A DNA stretch of 64,000 nt. It comes from Cryptoclostridium sp964637365. GTDB lineage: Bacteria > Bacillota > Dehalobacteriia > UBA7702. Positions 16,368-24,825 of this stretch are shown here, piece by piece. The notes beneath the pieces were generated by a model. That model was given only the letters and a program-made list of their open reading frames with translations, was not told the origin of the DNA and ran no database searches. Each line of letters starts with the position of its first letter. The stretch's first letter is position 1. The stretch spans positions 1-64,000 of the forward strand of contig CAZWWH010000005.1 of NCBI GenBank assembly GCA_964637365.1, read 5' to 3'. The position numbers were made by a program, and so were the translations under genes.

Positions 16368-16417
16368 CCCTGAATTGCGACCACCTATGGGCATATTCCG
16401 CAATTCAGGGGGTTTTA
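16368..16417 (+). terminator. Terminator of the agmatine operon, preceded by a second hairpin
   Basis: A perfect 12-bp stem (16368-16379 with 16399-16410) is followed by GGTTTTA, a weak T run. A smaller 7-bp hairpin at 16313-16333 lies between the carbamate kinase stop and this stem. Confidence 0.7.
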
Positions 16418-16501
16418 CTGATTCTAAGCCTTTCTTGTCAGATGTTCATGCTGCTATTTTTTGAAAAAACAAAAAATTAGAATTTTCATACAATTTGCTA
16501 C

Positions 16502-16530
16502 TTGATTTTTGGAAAAGTATCTGATAAACT
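16502..16530 (+). promoter_or_regulatory. Promoter of the nickel/peptide-type ABC importer operon
   Basis: TTGATT (16502-16507) and TAAACT (16525-16530) have 17-bp spacing. The predicted start near 16537 would leave a leader of about 143 nt before the first gene. Confidence 0.5.
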
Positions 16531-16536
16531 TACGCT

Positions 16537-16679
16537 GTAAATAACACACATGAAGTGTGTCGCTCGAATAAAAGGTCCCGGGAAAAATAAAATCATTAGG
16601 ATATTTGGAGCATGGAGGTCCTCAATTTGGGGAGCTCTTTTTTTGTTGAGAAAAATAGATTCAGGAGGGAAAAACAATC
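16537..16679 (+). promoter_or_regulatory. Structured leader with a terminator-like hairpin upstream of the ABC importer
   Basis: The leader carries a perfect 6-bp hairpin (ACACAC and GTGTGT, 16545-16561) and, near 16617-16637, an 8-bp arm pair with one mismatch and loop AATTT, followed by C and seven T residues (about 16639-16645). That is the form of an intrinsic terminator placed before the coding start, hence a possible attenuator or riboswitch expression platform. It does not match the T-box, ykkC, NiCo, THF or lysine riboswitch patterns I can recall. Confidence 0.4.
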
Positions 16680-18290
16680 ATGAAGAAATTTACGAAAAGA
16701 TTGTTCATTGCTTTTATTGCTTGTTTTGCTTTGTTGGCCTTTGCCTCGTGCGGTGGCGATGACGCAAAAGACGACGCAAAGGCGTCGGATGGCCACAGTG
16801 TAGTCATTTCAATGGATCCGGAATCGGAGCCTGCCGCGGGGTTTGACCCTGTGATGGGTTGGGCTGCCGGGGAGCACACCCATGACCCTTTGTTTCAAAG
16901 CACTTTGTTGGTAACAGAAGATGACATTACGATTGGCTATGATTTGGCAAAGGAATACAAAATTTCTGATGATGGTTTGACTTGGACCTTCAAAATTCGT
17001 GATGATGTTAAATTTACTGATGGTGAGGCATTAACCGCCAGCGACGTGGCTTTTACTTATAATGAGGCCTTAAAGCAAGCGACAGAAACCGATCTTTCCA
17101 TGCTGGACAGCGTGGAGGCTATTGACGACACGACAGCGGTGTTTCATTTGAATAAGCCTTATTCTGCTTTCGGTTACGTCGCGGCTGTTGTGGGGATCGT
17201 ACCGGAACATGCCTATGACAGTGCATCTTATGGACAAAATCCCATTGGTTCTGGTCGCTATATCTTGAAGCAATGGGACAAGGGGGAACAAATCATTTTG
17301 GAGGCCAATGAGGATTATTATGGAGAAAAGCCTTCCATTGACAAGGTAACGGTTGTATTTATGGATGAAGACGCCTCTTATGCAGCTGCCAAAAGCGGTC
17401 AGGTAGATTTGGCTTATACTGCGCCCGCCTTTACCCAGAAACCCGTTGACGGCTACGAAATTTTGGCTTTTGACTCCGTCGATATCCGTGGTATTAACAT
17501 GCCTACCGTTCCCTCGGGAGCATCTACTCCTGCTGACAAAAATGGTGAAACGCTCCCCGCTGGTAACGATGTGACTTCTGAATTAGCTATCCGTCAGGCT
17601 TTGGCTGCTGCCATTGACAGGGAAGCTATTGTGAAGGATGTTTTGTATGGCTATGGTGTTGTCGCTTATAGTGATTGTGTTGGCGAGCCTTGGTATAATG
17701 ATGCTATGGAAGTGGAATACAGTCCTGAAAAAGCAAAGGCTATTATGGAGAAAGATGGATGGACCCTGAATAACGAAGGCGTTTATGAAAAAGACGGCAA
17801 AACTGCCGAATTTGATATGCTCTATATGGCAAATGATTCTGCCCGTACCGGTATCGCTATGGCTGTGGCGGAAATGGCCCAAAAAGTTGGTATTAAAATT
17901 AACACTGTTGGTAAAAGTTGGGACGAAATTTCCTCTCTCTATTATGAAACGCCCCATGTGTTCGGCGCCGGGATGCATTCTCCTACAGGGGTTATCAGCC
18001 ATTATTACAGCGATGAAGACACTGCCAATGGGGCTATGTATTCTAATGATGAAGTAAATGAACAGGTAAATCTGGCGCTTGCTGCAAAAACTGTGGAGGA
18101 ATCTTATCCTTACTGGAAGGCTGCTCAAGCTCAGGTGGCGCCTGACAAAGATTCTCCGTGGATTTGGATTTGCGAGATTCAGCATATCTATTTTGCCAAG
18201 GATGGTTTGAAGGTTGTTGATCATAAAATTCATCCTCATGGTTATGGCTGGACGATTTTGAACAACGTTCATCAATGGTCTTGGGAATAA
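16680..18290 (+). CDS. ABC importer substrate-binding lipoprotein, nickel/oligopeptide family (SBP_bac_5)
   Basis: A 536-residue solute-binding protein. Its signal sequence ends in a lipobox (LLAFASCGG, lipidated Cys24), so it is anchored on the outer face of the membrane. The family core is visible: LTWTFKIRDDVKFTDGEALT, PIGSGRYILKQWDKGE and AIRQALAAAIDRE. It resembles NikA/OppA-type proteins. The His-containing segments GEHTHDP near the N-terminus and HKIHPHGYG near the C-terminus, and the His-rich tail of an ATPase in the same operon, favour a metal (nickel) or metal-chelate ligand over a peptide. Ligand identity remains unproved. AGGAGGG precedes the ATG. Confidence 0.82.
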   Translation: MKKFTKRLFIAFIACFALLAFASCGGDDAKDDAKASDGHSVVISMDPESEPAAGFDPVMGWAAGEHTHDPLFQSTLLVTEDDITIGYDLAKEYKISDDGLTWTFKIRDDVKFTDGEALTASDVAFTYNEALKQATETDLSMLDSVEAIDDTTAVFHLNKPYSAFGYVAAVVGIVPEHAYDSASYGQNPIGSGRYILKQWDKGEQIILEANEDYYGEKPSIDKVTVVFMDEDASYAAAKSGQVDLAYTAPAFTQKPVDGYEILAFDSVDIRGINMPTVPSGASTPADKNGETLPAGNDVTSELAIRQALAAAIDREAIVKDVLYGYGVVAYSDCVGEPWYNDAMEVEYSPEKAKAIMEKDGWTLNNEGVYEKDGKTAEFDMLYMANDSARTGIAMAVAEMAQKVGIKINTVGKSWDEISSLYYETPHVFGAGMHSPTGVISHYYSDEDTANGAMYSNDEVNEQVNLALAAKTVEESYPYWKAAQAQVAPDKDSPWIWICEIQHIYFAKDGLKVVDHKIHPHGYGWTILNNVHQWSWE

Positions 18291-18351
18291 TATATGACAT
18301 TAACTGCGGGGGTGTAATAAGCGCCCCCGCAATGCTGATAAGAGGTGCCCT

Positions 18352-19359
18352 ATGAAGGTTCAATCAAATACAGGAATTCAAATTGGTAAATATATTGGTG
18401 GAAATGTTATTAAGGCCGCTTTATTGATTATTGCCGTCAGCATTGTTGCTTTCATACTCGTTTCTGCTGCGCCGGTAGACCCTGTTCGCGCTTATGTGGG
18501 CGAAGTGGGAATGGCGAACATGAGTGATGAGGCTCTGGAGCAATTAAACGCTTATTTTGGCTTGGATACACCATTGGTTGAGCGATATTGGAACTGGTTC
18601 AAAGGCTTCATTTGTGGTGATATGGGAACCTCATTGATTTATCGTCAACCAGTGGCTGACGTGATTGCCGTAAAGTTTCTAAACTCCATGGCCTTAATGA
18701 TTACAGCCTGGGTCATTTCTGGGCTCCTCGGTTTTATCCTCGGTATTATTGCGGGGCTGAACCGTGGAAAATTGATCGACAAGCTTATCAAGGGCTATTC
18801 ACTTTTATTGGCCAGCACTCCGGCATTTTGGCTTGCTTTGATTATGCTGATGGTTTTTGCGGTATGGCTTCATTTATTGCCCATTGGCCTCAGTGTTCCC
18901 ATTGGGGTAGATGCTGCGGAGGTATCTATTTTTGATACCTTGAGGCATTTGATTTTACCTGCTTTGACTTTAAGTGTCATCGGCGTGGCCAATATCGCCC
19001 TCCATACGAGAGAAAAAATGATCGACGTTATGGAGGAGGATTATGTACTTTTTGCCCGTGCCCGTGGCGAAAGCACGTTTCAGATTCTGCGGCGCCATGG
19101 ATTAAGAAATATTATGCTGCCTGCCATTACCTTACAGTTTGCATCGATCAGTGAAATTTTTGGCGGCTCTGTTTTGGTGGAACAGGTATTTTCTTATCCC
19201 GGCTTAGGCAATGCCGCAGTTTCTGCAGGACTGGGGGGTGACGTTCCCATGTTACTGGGGATTGCGGTAATCAGTGCGGCGTTAGTCTTTACCGGGAATT
19301 TGATTGCCAATATATTATATGGCGTCATCGATCCAAGAATCAGGAGGGGGGAATGCTGA
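18352..19359 (+). CDS. ABC importer permease, NikB/DppB type
   Basis: A 335-residue integral membrane permease with about six helices. It has the family's N-terminal region (YFGLDTPLVERYWNWFKG) and the cytoplasmic EAA loop near 231-250 (DYVLFARARGESTFQILRRH) that contacts the ATPase. It starts 61 bp after the binding protein, behind AAGAGGT, and its stop codon abuts the next permease start (TGA followed directly by ATG), so the two are translationally coupled. Confidence 0.88.
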   Translation: MKVQSNTGIQIGKYIGGNVIKAALLIIAVSIVAFILVSAAPVDPVRAYVGEVGMANMSDEALEQLNAYFGLDTPLVERYWNWFKGFICGDMGTSLIYRQPVADVIAVKFLNSMALMITAWVISGLLGFILGIIAGLNRGKLIDKLIKGYSLLLASTPAFWLALIMLMVFAVWLHLLPIGLSVPIGVDAAEVSIFDTLRHLILPALTLSVIGVANIALHTREKMIDVMEEDYVLFARARGESTFQILRRHGLRNIMLPAITLQFASISEIFGGSVLVEQVFSYPGLGNAAVSAGLGGDVPMLLGIAVISAALVFTGNLIANILYGVIDPRIRRGEC

Positions 19360-20226
19360 ATGAGTAACAGTCTTACGGTTCCTGTTTTGCAGGAGGCAAA
19401 AAAGAGAAAATTTAATTTGCGGAAAAAGACGATCATTTCCCTGTGTCTGGCATTAGGATTCCTCGTTGCTGTGACCATCGCGGGTTTTTTTGCCGGTGAT
19501 GCCGCCATTACCACTGATTTTACCCAGAAGAATCTTGCTCCCTCAATGGAGCATCTTTTCGGTACTGACTGGCTGGGACGGGATATGTTGGCTCGTACCC
19601 TAAAGGGCCTATCCATTAGTATTGTCATTGGTCTTGCGGCTTCTGTGGTTAGCGCGTTAATCGCTTTGATTTTAGGGACTCTTGCCGCTACCTTAGGGAA
19701 AAAGGTGGATGCTGTGATTACATGGCTCGTGGACTTATTAATGGGGGTACCTCATTTATTATTGCTGATTTTAATTTCTTTTGCCCTCGGTAAGGGAACC
19801 GTTGGTGTCACTGTGGCGGTGGCTTTAAGTCACTGGCCCAGTCTTACTCGTGTGATACGGGGTGAGATTTTACAAATCAAAGAGGCAAATTATGTGAAGG
19901 TGGCTCAGAAATTGGGGCAAAGCAATGTGACCATTGCTTTGAAACATATTTTACCCCACGTTTTTCCTCAATTTTTGGTTGGACTGATTCTCTTGTTCCC
20001 TCACGCTATCTTGCACGAAGCTGCTATTACTTTTTTGGGCTTTGGTCTTCCACCGGAACAGCCTGGTATCGGCAACATACTTTCGGAAAGCATGACGTAT
20101 TTATCCATGGGAATGTGGTGGCTGGCGGTGTTCCCCGGCATTGCTTTGCTTGCTACGGTGATGATTTTTGATTTTGCTGGGGGAAATTTGCGGAAGCTGA
20201 TTGACCCCTTCAGCGCACAAGATTAA
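19360..20226 (+). CDS. ABC importer permease, NikC/DppC type
   Basis: A 288-residue permease, partner of the preceding one. It has an N-terminal OppC-like segment with a first membrane helix, the HLFGTDWLGRDMLARTLKG motif typical of this class, and an EAA loop (EANYVKVAQKLGQSN). The start codon follows the previous stop without a gap, with CAGGAGGGGGG upstream. The ATPase gene begins 11 bp later. Confidence 0.88.
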   Translation: MSNSLTVPVLQEAKKRKFNLRKKTIISLCLALGFLVAVTIAGFFAGDAAITTDFTQKNLAPSMEHLFGTDWLGRDMLARTLKGLSISIVIGLAASVVSALIALILGTLAATLGKKVDAVITWLVDLLMGVPHLLLLILISFALGKGTVGVTVAVALSHWPSLTRVIRGEILQIKEANYVKVAQKLGQSNVTIALKHILPHVFPQFLVGLILLFPHAILHEAAITFLGFGLPPEQPGIGNILSESMTYLSMGMWWLAVFPGIALLATVMIFDFAGGNLRKLIDPFSAQD

Positions 20227-20237
20227 GGAGGGGTACC

Positions 20238-21212
20238 ATGAGTTGTCTCAATAAGCATCATATTTTGGAAATCGAGGATCTCTCCATTTCCTTTTCCCAA
20301 TATGAAAAAGGGCTGCGGCAAATTGAATTGCCTGTCATCTCCAAGCTCAATGTTTCGGTTCATACCGGTGAAATCGTGGCGGTGGTGGGCTCCAGCGGTT
20401 CGGGAAAAAGCTTGCTGGCCCATGCGGTATTGGGGCTTTTGCCCAACAATGCCAATGTGCGGGGCCGCGTCTTTTTTAACGAGGAGCTGCTGACCCCCCA
20501 GCGCATTGAGGAGCTGCGGGGAAAGGACATTTCCCTGGTACCCCAAAGCGTCAACTACCTCGATCCCTTGATGAAGGTCGGCCCTCAGGTGCGCCAGAGC
20601 CGCAAGGATAAAAAGGCCATGGAACGACAGAGGAAGCTCTTTGACCATTACGATTTAGAGAAAACCACGGAGGATCTTTTCCCCTTTGAATTATCCGGCG
20701 GCATGGCTCGTCGTGTGTTACTTTCTTCAGCATTGATGGAAGCGCCTCAGTTAATCATTGCCGACGAACCGACGCCGGGGCTTCATCTGGAAATGGCCAA
20801 AAAAGCCATGGCCCATTTCAGAGCCTTTGCCGATGAGGGCAATGGCGTATTGCTGATTACCCACGACATTGAATTGGCCCTAGAGGTGGCGGATCGCATT
20901 GCTGTCTTTTACGCCGGAACCACGGTAGAGGAAGCTAAGGTCAGTGACTTCGCCCAGGAGGAAACCCTGCGCCATCCCTATACCAAAGCCCTGTGGCGAG
21001 CCTTGCCGCAAAATGGCTTTCAAGCACTGCCTGGAAATCAACCCTATGTGAAGGATATGCCTGAAGGATGCCCCTTTGGCCCCCGTTGTGAATCTTTCAC
21101 CGAGGAATGTAAAGGGGATATTCCTGTAAAAATCGTGCGCTGCGGTACGGTGCGCTGCATCCATGGTGAGCCGGGAGAGGCGCCGCACCATCATCACGGA
21201 GAGGAGTGCTGA
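20238..21212 (+). CDS. ABC importer ATPase with His-rich tail, NikD/DppD type
   Basis: A 324-residue ATP-binding subunit. Walker A is VGSSGSGKS, the signature is FELSGGMARR, Walker B is LIIADEPT, followed by the switch His in LLITHD. The C-terminal oligopeptide/nickel ATPase extension with clustered cysteines (CPFGPRC, ECKGD, RCGTVRC) is present. The last residues are GEAPHHHHGEEC, a short His/Cys metal-binding-like tail not usual for peptide importers. AGGAGGGG precedes the ATG. It forms a heterodimer with the next gene's product. Confidence 0.87.
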   Translation: MSCLNKHHILEIEDLSISFSQYEKGLRQIELPVISKLNVSVHTGEIVAVVGSSGSGKSLLAHAVLGLLPNNANVRGRVFFNEELLTPQRIEELRGKDISLVPQSVNYLDPLMKVGPQVRQSRKDKKAMERQRKLFDHYDLEKTTEDLFPFELSGGMARRVLLSSALMEAPQLIIADEPTPGLHLEMAKKAMAHFRAFADEGNGVLLITHDIELALEVADRIAVFYAGTTVEEAKVSDFAQEETLRHPYTKALWRALPQNGFQALPGNQPYVKDMPEGCPFGPRCESFTEECKGDIPVKIVRCGTVRCIHGEPGEAPHHHHGEEC

Positions 21213-21216
21213 AATT

Positions 21217-21828
21217 ATGTTGTTGGAAGCGAATGACCTAACTTTTGCCTATCGGAAGGGCGGGGAGAAAATTCTTGATAAATTCAGTATGACTGTGGAA
21301 AGTCACGAAAGGGTGGGACTTTTAGCCCCCAGTGGTTTTGGAAAGACGACTCTTTGTCAAATATTGGCCGGGTATTTGCGTCCTAACAGCGGAACTGTAT
21401 TGTTGGACGGCAAACCTTTGCCGAAAAAAGGTATTTGTCCGGTGCAGATGATTTGGCAACATCCTGAAAAAGTGGTAAACCCCCGTTTGAAAATGGGGGA
21501 TACCTTGGCGGAAGGTGATCGTATTGACTCCCGTATCATCAAAGAACTGGGGATCGAAAAAGATTGGTTCCACCGTTATCCGGGCGAGTTGTCTGGTGGT
21601 GAAATGCAGCGGTTCTGCATTGCCAGGGCTTTGGGAGAATCCACGCGGTTTATCATTGCCGATGAAATCAGCACCATGCTGGATTTGATTACTCAAAGCC
21701 AGATTTGGAATTTTCTCCTGAAGGAGGTGCGGGAGCGTGAAATTGGCCTTGTGGCTGTAACGCACAGCGATGCCTTGATGGAACTGGTGACTACCCGTGT
21801 AATCAATTTGGAGACAGAAGAACGGTAA
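21217..21828 (+). CDS. ABC importer ATPase, NikE/DppF type, short
   Basis: A 203-residue ATP-binding subunit starting at ATG 21217, 4 bp after the previous stop, with GAGAGGAG upstream. Walker A is slightly unusual (APSGFGKTT), the signature is ELSGGEMQR and Walker B is FIIADEIS, in which the usual Pro-Thr after Asp-Glu is Ile-Ser. It lacks the C-terminal extension of typical DppF proteins, which are 250-330 residues long. It is the last gene of the importer operon. Confidence 0.85.
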   Translation: MLLEANDLTFAYRKGGEKILDKFSMTVESHERVGLLAPSGFGKTTLCQILAGYLRPNSGTVLLDGKPLPKKGICPVQMIWQHPEKVVNPRLKMGDTLAEGDRIDSRIIKELGIEKDWFHRYPGELSGGEMQRFCIARALGESTRFIIADEISTMLDLITQSQIWNFLLKEVREREIGLVAVTHSDALMELVTTRVINLETEER

Positions 21829-21978
21829 CCCCAAAGAGGATCGGAGACACTTGTAAGGAAGTATTATAAAATTTCGATAGAAGCGGCGTGGCGAATGGTA
21901 GTTACTCACAAAACAGTATTACAGACAAATGAAATAGGGTAGCTGCCATACAGGGTGCACAAAAAGACGAGTGAGAAG

Positions 21979-22003
21979 CGATTGTTTTTCAATCGTCTTT
22001 TTT
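21979..22003 (+). terminator. Terminator of the ABC importer operon
   Basis: A 6-bp perfect stem (CGATTG at 21979-21984 with CAATCG at 21990-21995) is followed by TC and six T residues. Confidence 0.65.
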
Positions 22004-22106
22004 GTTGCGCAGTAGAAAGCCATTTTCTAAGATAGAAGTAAAAAACCCTTCTCCTTGCCATTATCGCGTCCACAAACCCGTATAAATCAAAACAACCATG
22101 ATAGTT

Positions 22107-22192
22107 AGAGGGCGCGGTCTACTGCTTTTGGCTTTGCTGCTCGCTATCTGTCAGAACGAAACTTCAAGATAGCTTTTATAAGCCGCGCCCCT
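22107..22192. other. Long imperfect inverted repeat with nested hairpin
   Basis: Outer arms near 22107-22117 and 22182-22192 pair through a G+C-rich GGCGCGG core. Between them, GCTATCT (22143-22149) and AGATAGC (22167-22173) form a second stem. No coding frame fits. The element stands out as G+C-rich in an A+T-rich stretch and abuts a truncated mobile-element gene, so it could be an element end, a small RNA or a recombination scar. Confidence 0.4.
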
Positions 22193-22232
22193 ATTCTTCA
22201 TGGATATATATCGGGGATTGATATGCAGAACC

Positions 22233-22451
22233 TTAGTAATCAATCAACAGGAACAGCAGTTTTTCGGGATTGAATCGTTCCAAATGCTTCATAATTCCCT
22301 GCTTCAACTGCTTCATGGACCTCGTTTTGCCGTTTTCTATGCGGTTATAATGTTCTCTGCTGATACCGACAGCAACGGCTAGTTTCGTCTGTGATATGCC
22401 GTATCTGTCACGTTTTTCTTTTAATTCTTTGATAAAATCATTGTCATCCAT
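22233..22451 (-). pseudogene. MobT-like (Tn916 Orf20 type) N-terminal fragment
   Basis: A 72-residue XRE-type helix-turn-helix (MDDNDFIKELKEKRDRYGIS, then QTKLAVAVGISREHYNRIE) that ends in ERFNPEKLLFLLIDY. This is how the N-terminus of MobT/Orf20 relaxases of Tn916-like conjugative elements reads, but there the chain continues after the IDY residues into the replication-initiator/relaxase domain. Here a TAA stops it at once. The ATG at 22451 is preferred over a longer frame from 22508, which lacks homology. Most likely a remnant of a lost integrative conjugative element; it might still bind DNA. Confidence 0.6.
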
Positions 22452-22589
22452 TCTAAAATTCCTACAATCAAAAAAGGCAACTATCGTTCGTTGATAATTG
22501 CCTGTCATTATTAAACTTTTTCAAAAGAAAAGTAGTCAATCATATAGACAAACTGCTTGTGTCATGTGAGATACTAAATCTCTTAATAT

Positions 22590-23207
22590 CTATATCTCAA
22601 AATCCATCTGTGCTAATTTTTTACCATTGGGTAGCATATGCTCCAAAGTTCTGATTGCATGATATCCAATTTCAATCATTGCTTCCTCTAATGCTTGTTC
22701 TTCCATCTGATGATGTACTTGTTCCAGTCCATCGAACACATGCAAATAAGGCGAATCCGAAACCCAATGATCCTCAATATTAATTTGAATGATACAAGAA
22801 ACAAACTTCGGATTCACATGTTGGATTGCTTTCTGAAAACATTCATAACCAATATACTCAATGAGCAGATTTGCAATGACCATATCTGCTTTTGGTAGCT
22901 TATTAGTTCCATCTATTAGATTAATACATAAACATTCCAGAAGTCCGTCTAAATCTGGGTATCTGTGGATAACTTCTTTCAAATAAGAAGAATTGACGTC
23001 GACTCCATATACTCTTTCAAATTTGTCTTTTTGGATATGTTCAAGACCATTGCCACCTGCAATCCCCAATATCATTACACTAGAAATGGGATAAGTATCA
23101 AATTGACCTTTCATCATTTCGTTCATAGCCTGTAACTGCATAACAGAATCAAGTTTCATATGATTTTCATAATCAGTTAATGGAATTTCCTCCCATGGAT
23201 TTTTCAT
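22590..23207 (-). CDS. Class I SAM-dependent methyltransferase, substrate unknown
   Basis: A 205-residue protein with a Rossmann-type SAM site: motif I VMILGIAGGNGLEH (about 44-57) and an acidic end of strand 2 in VYGVDVN (Asp70). Motif IV is represented by ADMVIANLLIEYIG. The ATG at 23207 is preceded by AGAGGT; an upstream ATG at 23225 has a poorer site. Nothing shows its substrate. It is A+T-rich, transcribed alone on the - strand, and lies next to a conjugative-element remnant, so it is probably acquired cargo. Confidence 0.7.
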   Translation of the reverse strand: MKNPWEEIPLTDYENHMKLDSVMQLQAMNEMMKGQFDTYPISSVMILGIAGGNGLEHIQKDKFERVYGVDVNSSYLKEVIHRYPDLDGLLECLCINLIDGTNKLPKADMVIANLLIEYIGYECFQKAIQHVNPKFVSCIIQINIEDHWVSDSPYLHVFDGLEQVHHQMEEQALEEAMIEIGYHAIRTLEHMLPNGKKLAQMDFEI

Positions 23208-23229
23208 TTGATTACCTCTTTTCAAATTT

Positions 23230-23573
23230 TAATTTATTATTTTCTATGATATTATATCATCAATATAAAAGCACGTCATTAACTATTTAGAATTAGACAA
23301 AAGGCTGTGATATTATTATGATTCTATATTACATACCTCAAAACTCTTTTATACCGCATAAATATAGAATATTTTGTACCTTTTGGTGTACAGTTTCCAG
23401 TTTTTATGCCCCCCCTTGTTAGATAACGGAGGCTTTATACAGGCTCGCTACGCTGGCCCGACTTTCGCATTCCTGCAAGGAAGGAAGAATGCTTGAGAAG
23501 ATCTGAGGATTTTCCCTCATCGCTTTATTGGTATGCGTGCGAAGAAATGCTCTTTTACAAACTCAAATTGATA
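23230..23573. other. Non-coding A+T-rich stretch with possible element scar
   Basis: No credible gene is present on either strand. It holds the - strand promoter region of the methyltransferase, a run of seven C residues near 23409-23415, and a GCATTC/GAATGC inverted repeat near 23466-23491. The C-run block differs sharply in base content from its surroundings, as if it were the edge of an excised element. Confidence 0.3.
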
Positions 23574-24002
23574 TTACTGTTTCCATATCATAAAGTATTC
23601 TTTTTCGCCAGTATTTTCGTCGGTATTTTCCCATTGAATCTCAAAATTTTCTCTTTGGTAGAATTTTATTGCCCGTGTATTTTTTTGATATACACTTAAA
23701 CCTAATTGCTTTTTAATACCTTTTACAAAGTCCAGCAACTGTTTACCTATACCGCTGGATTGTGCTTCATCCCAAACAAAAATTCCTGCGATATAATCAT
23801 CACTTAGTCCAACAAAACCTTGTATTCTATTCTTGTTTTTATCTTCATAAACATACACTTCCGCTTGTGAAATCATTTCTTTCACTGCTTCAAAATTATC
23901 CTTCCAATATTGTGCAGGAATAAAATTGTGGGCTTTCATATTGGTATCAAACCAAATATCTGCAACTCTTTTTATATCTGTTTCTTGTAGCTTTCTAATC
24001 AT
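23574..24002 (-). CDS. GNAT-family N-acetyltransferase
   Basis: A 142-residue acetyltransferase of the GNAT fold, transferring acetyl from acetyl-CoA to an amine. The start MIRKLQETD at 24002 follows ATGGAG and matches typical GNAT N-termini. The acetyl-CoA pyrophosphate loop is in EAQSSGIGKQLLD, and strand/helix elements LSVYQKNTRAIKFYQRENF are canonical. The acceptor is unknown. It is a solo - strand gene in the A+T-rich region that also holds a conjugation-gene remnant. Confidence 0.8.
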   Translation of the reverse strand: MIRKLQETDIKRVADIWFDTNMKAHNFIPAQYWKDNFEAVKEMISQAEVYVYEDKNKNRIQGFVGLSDDYIAGIFVWDEAQSSGIGKQLLDFVKGIKKQLGLSVYQKNTRAIKFYQRENFEIQWENTDENTGEKEYFMIWKQ

Positions 24003-24287
24003 GATAGATTCTCCATTCGTAAACGAATTCTGATTGAGCAAGTCATTGATATACACATATCATAGCATTGTTGAATCATATCATTATTCCTTTTCTGCTT
24101 TGTAGATCATATTTTTTTATCCCATAATTTGTCGGGAATGCAAGCATCGCCACGCAACAATTTCTTCTACTGGATGGCCACTGTGTTTTACCGTATCTCC
24201 TTTTTAATGTAATTTTAAGGGGAGGGCCATTGCTTTTTCTTATGGGTTCCTGTATGATGGTAACAGTGATAAGAGAGAGGTGAAATA

Positions 24288-24743
24288 ATGAAAAAGCAGT
24301 TGCTTGGTATTCTTTTGATTTTTGGACTGGCACTTTTTTCTGGCTGTGGCGCGGAAGAAGATGAAAATGGTGGCTCCTGGCAAGCTGATATTGGAAAGGC
24401 CCAAGCCATTCGTATTGTGAATGCTGAAACAGACGATATCTTGGCAGAGCTTACGGGAAATCAGGAAATAGAAGCTTTTGTAACAGCTCTGGATTTAGAC
24501 CGCTGGAAGTTATCTACTTTACCTGATCACGCTGAGTCCACGATGATTGTTTATCTTTCTCAGGAGCCTACTAAAACCTTATGGAATGAGGATTCCGAAG
24601 ATTCTTTGGAAGAGGTAGGACATCTGACGGTATATCCTGATGTTTCTTATATTACTGTGACCTTTGTAGGCTTCTCCTTTGATTTTGAGGTTCCTCAGCA
24701 GGTGATGGAATCCCTTCAGCAGTATGCAGAAACCGAATATTAA
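24288..24743 (+). CDS. Small predicted lipoprotein, unknown function
   Basis: A 151-residue secreted lipoprotein with a lipobox LALFSGC (Cys20) after a hydrophobic signal of about 14 residues. GAGAGGTGA precedes the ATG. The mature part is acidic, of mixed alpha/beta character (residues such as AIRIVNAETDDILAEL and TVTFVGFSFDFEVP), and has no enzymatic motif I know. It is a single gene between the acetyltransferase and a surface protein, closed by a terminator that also serves the converging gene. Confidence 0.7.
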   Translation: MKKQLLGILLIFGLALFSGCGAEEDENGGSWQADIGKAQAIRIVNAETDDILAELTGNQEIEAFVTALDLDRWKLSTLPDHAESTMIVYLSQEPTKTLWNEDSEDSLEEVGHLTVYPDVSYITVTFVGFSFDFEVPQQVMESLQQYAETEY

Positions 24744-24756
24744 ATCAAAAAGAGAA

Positions 24757-24789
24757 AACGCTGTGTCTTTTGACACAGCGTTATTTTTT
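24757..24789. terminator. Bidirectional terminator
   Basis: A perfect 11-bp stem (24757-24767 with 24772-24782, loop TTTT). On the + strand, A and six T residues follow; on the - strand a T-rich tail follows. It serves both the lipoprotein and the converging SLH protein gene. Confidence 0.85.
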
Positions 24790-24825
24790 GTTTCAATAGG
24801 ACATAAGATGGATTGGTTTATGGGT

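Noticed and set aside
16550..16762. Short + strand frame in the ABC importer leader as a leader peptide
   Set aside because: It overlaps the binding protein start out of frame, has no ribosome site and has no regulatory-codon run.
22014..22106. Possible coding remnant on the - strand between terminator and inverted repeat
   Set aside because: Only short frames broken by stops, with no recognisable domain.
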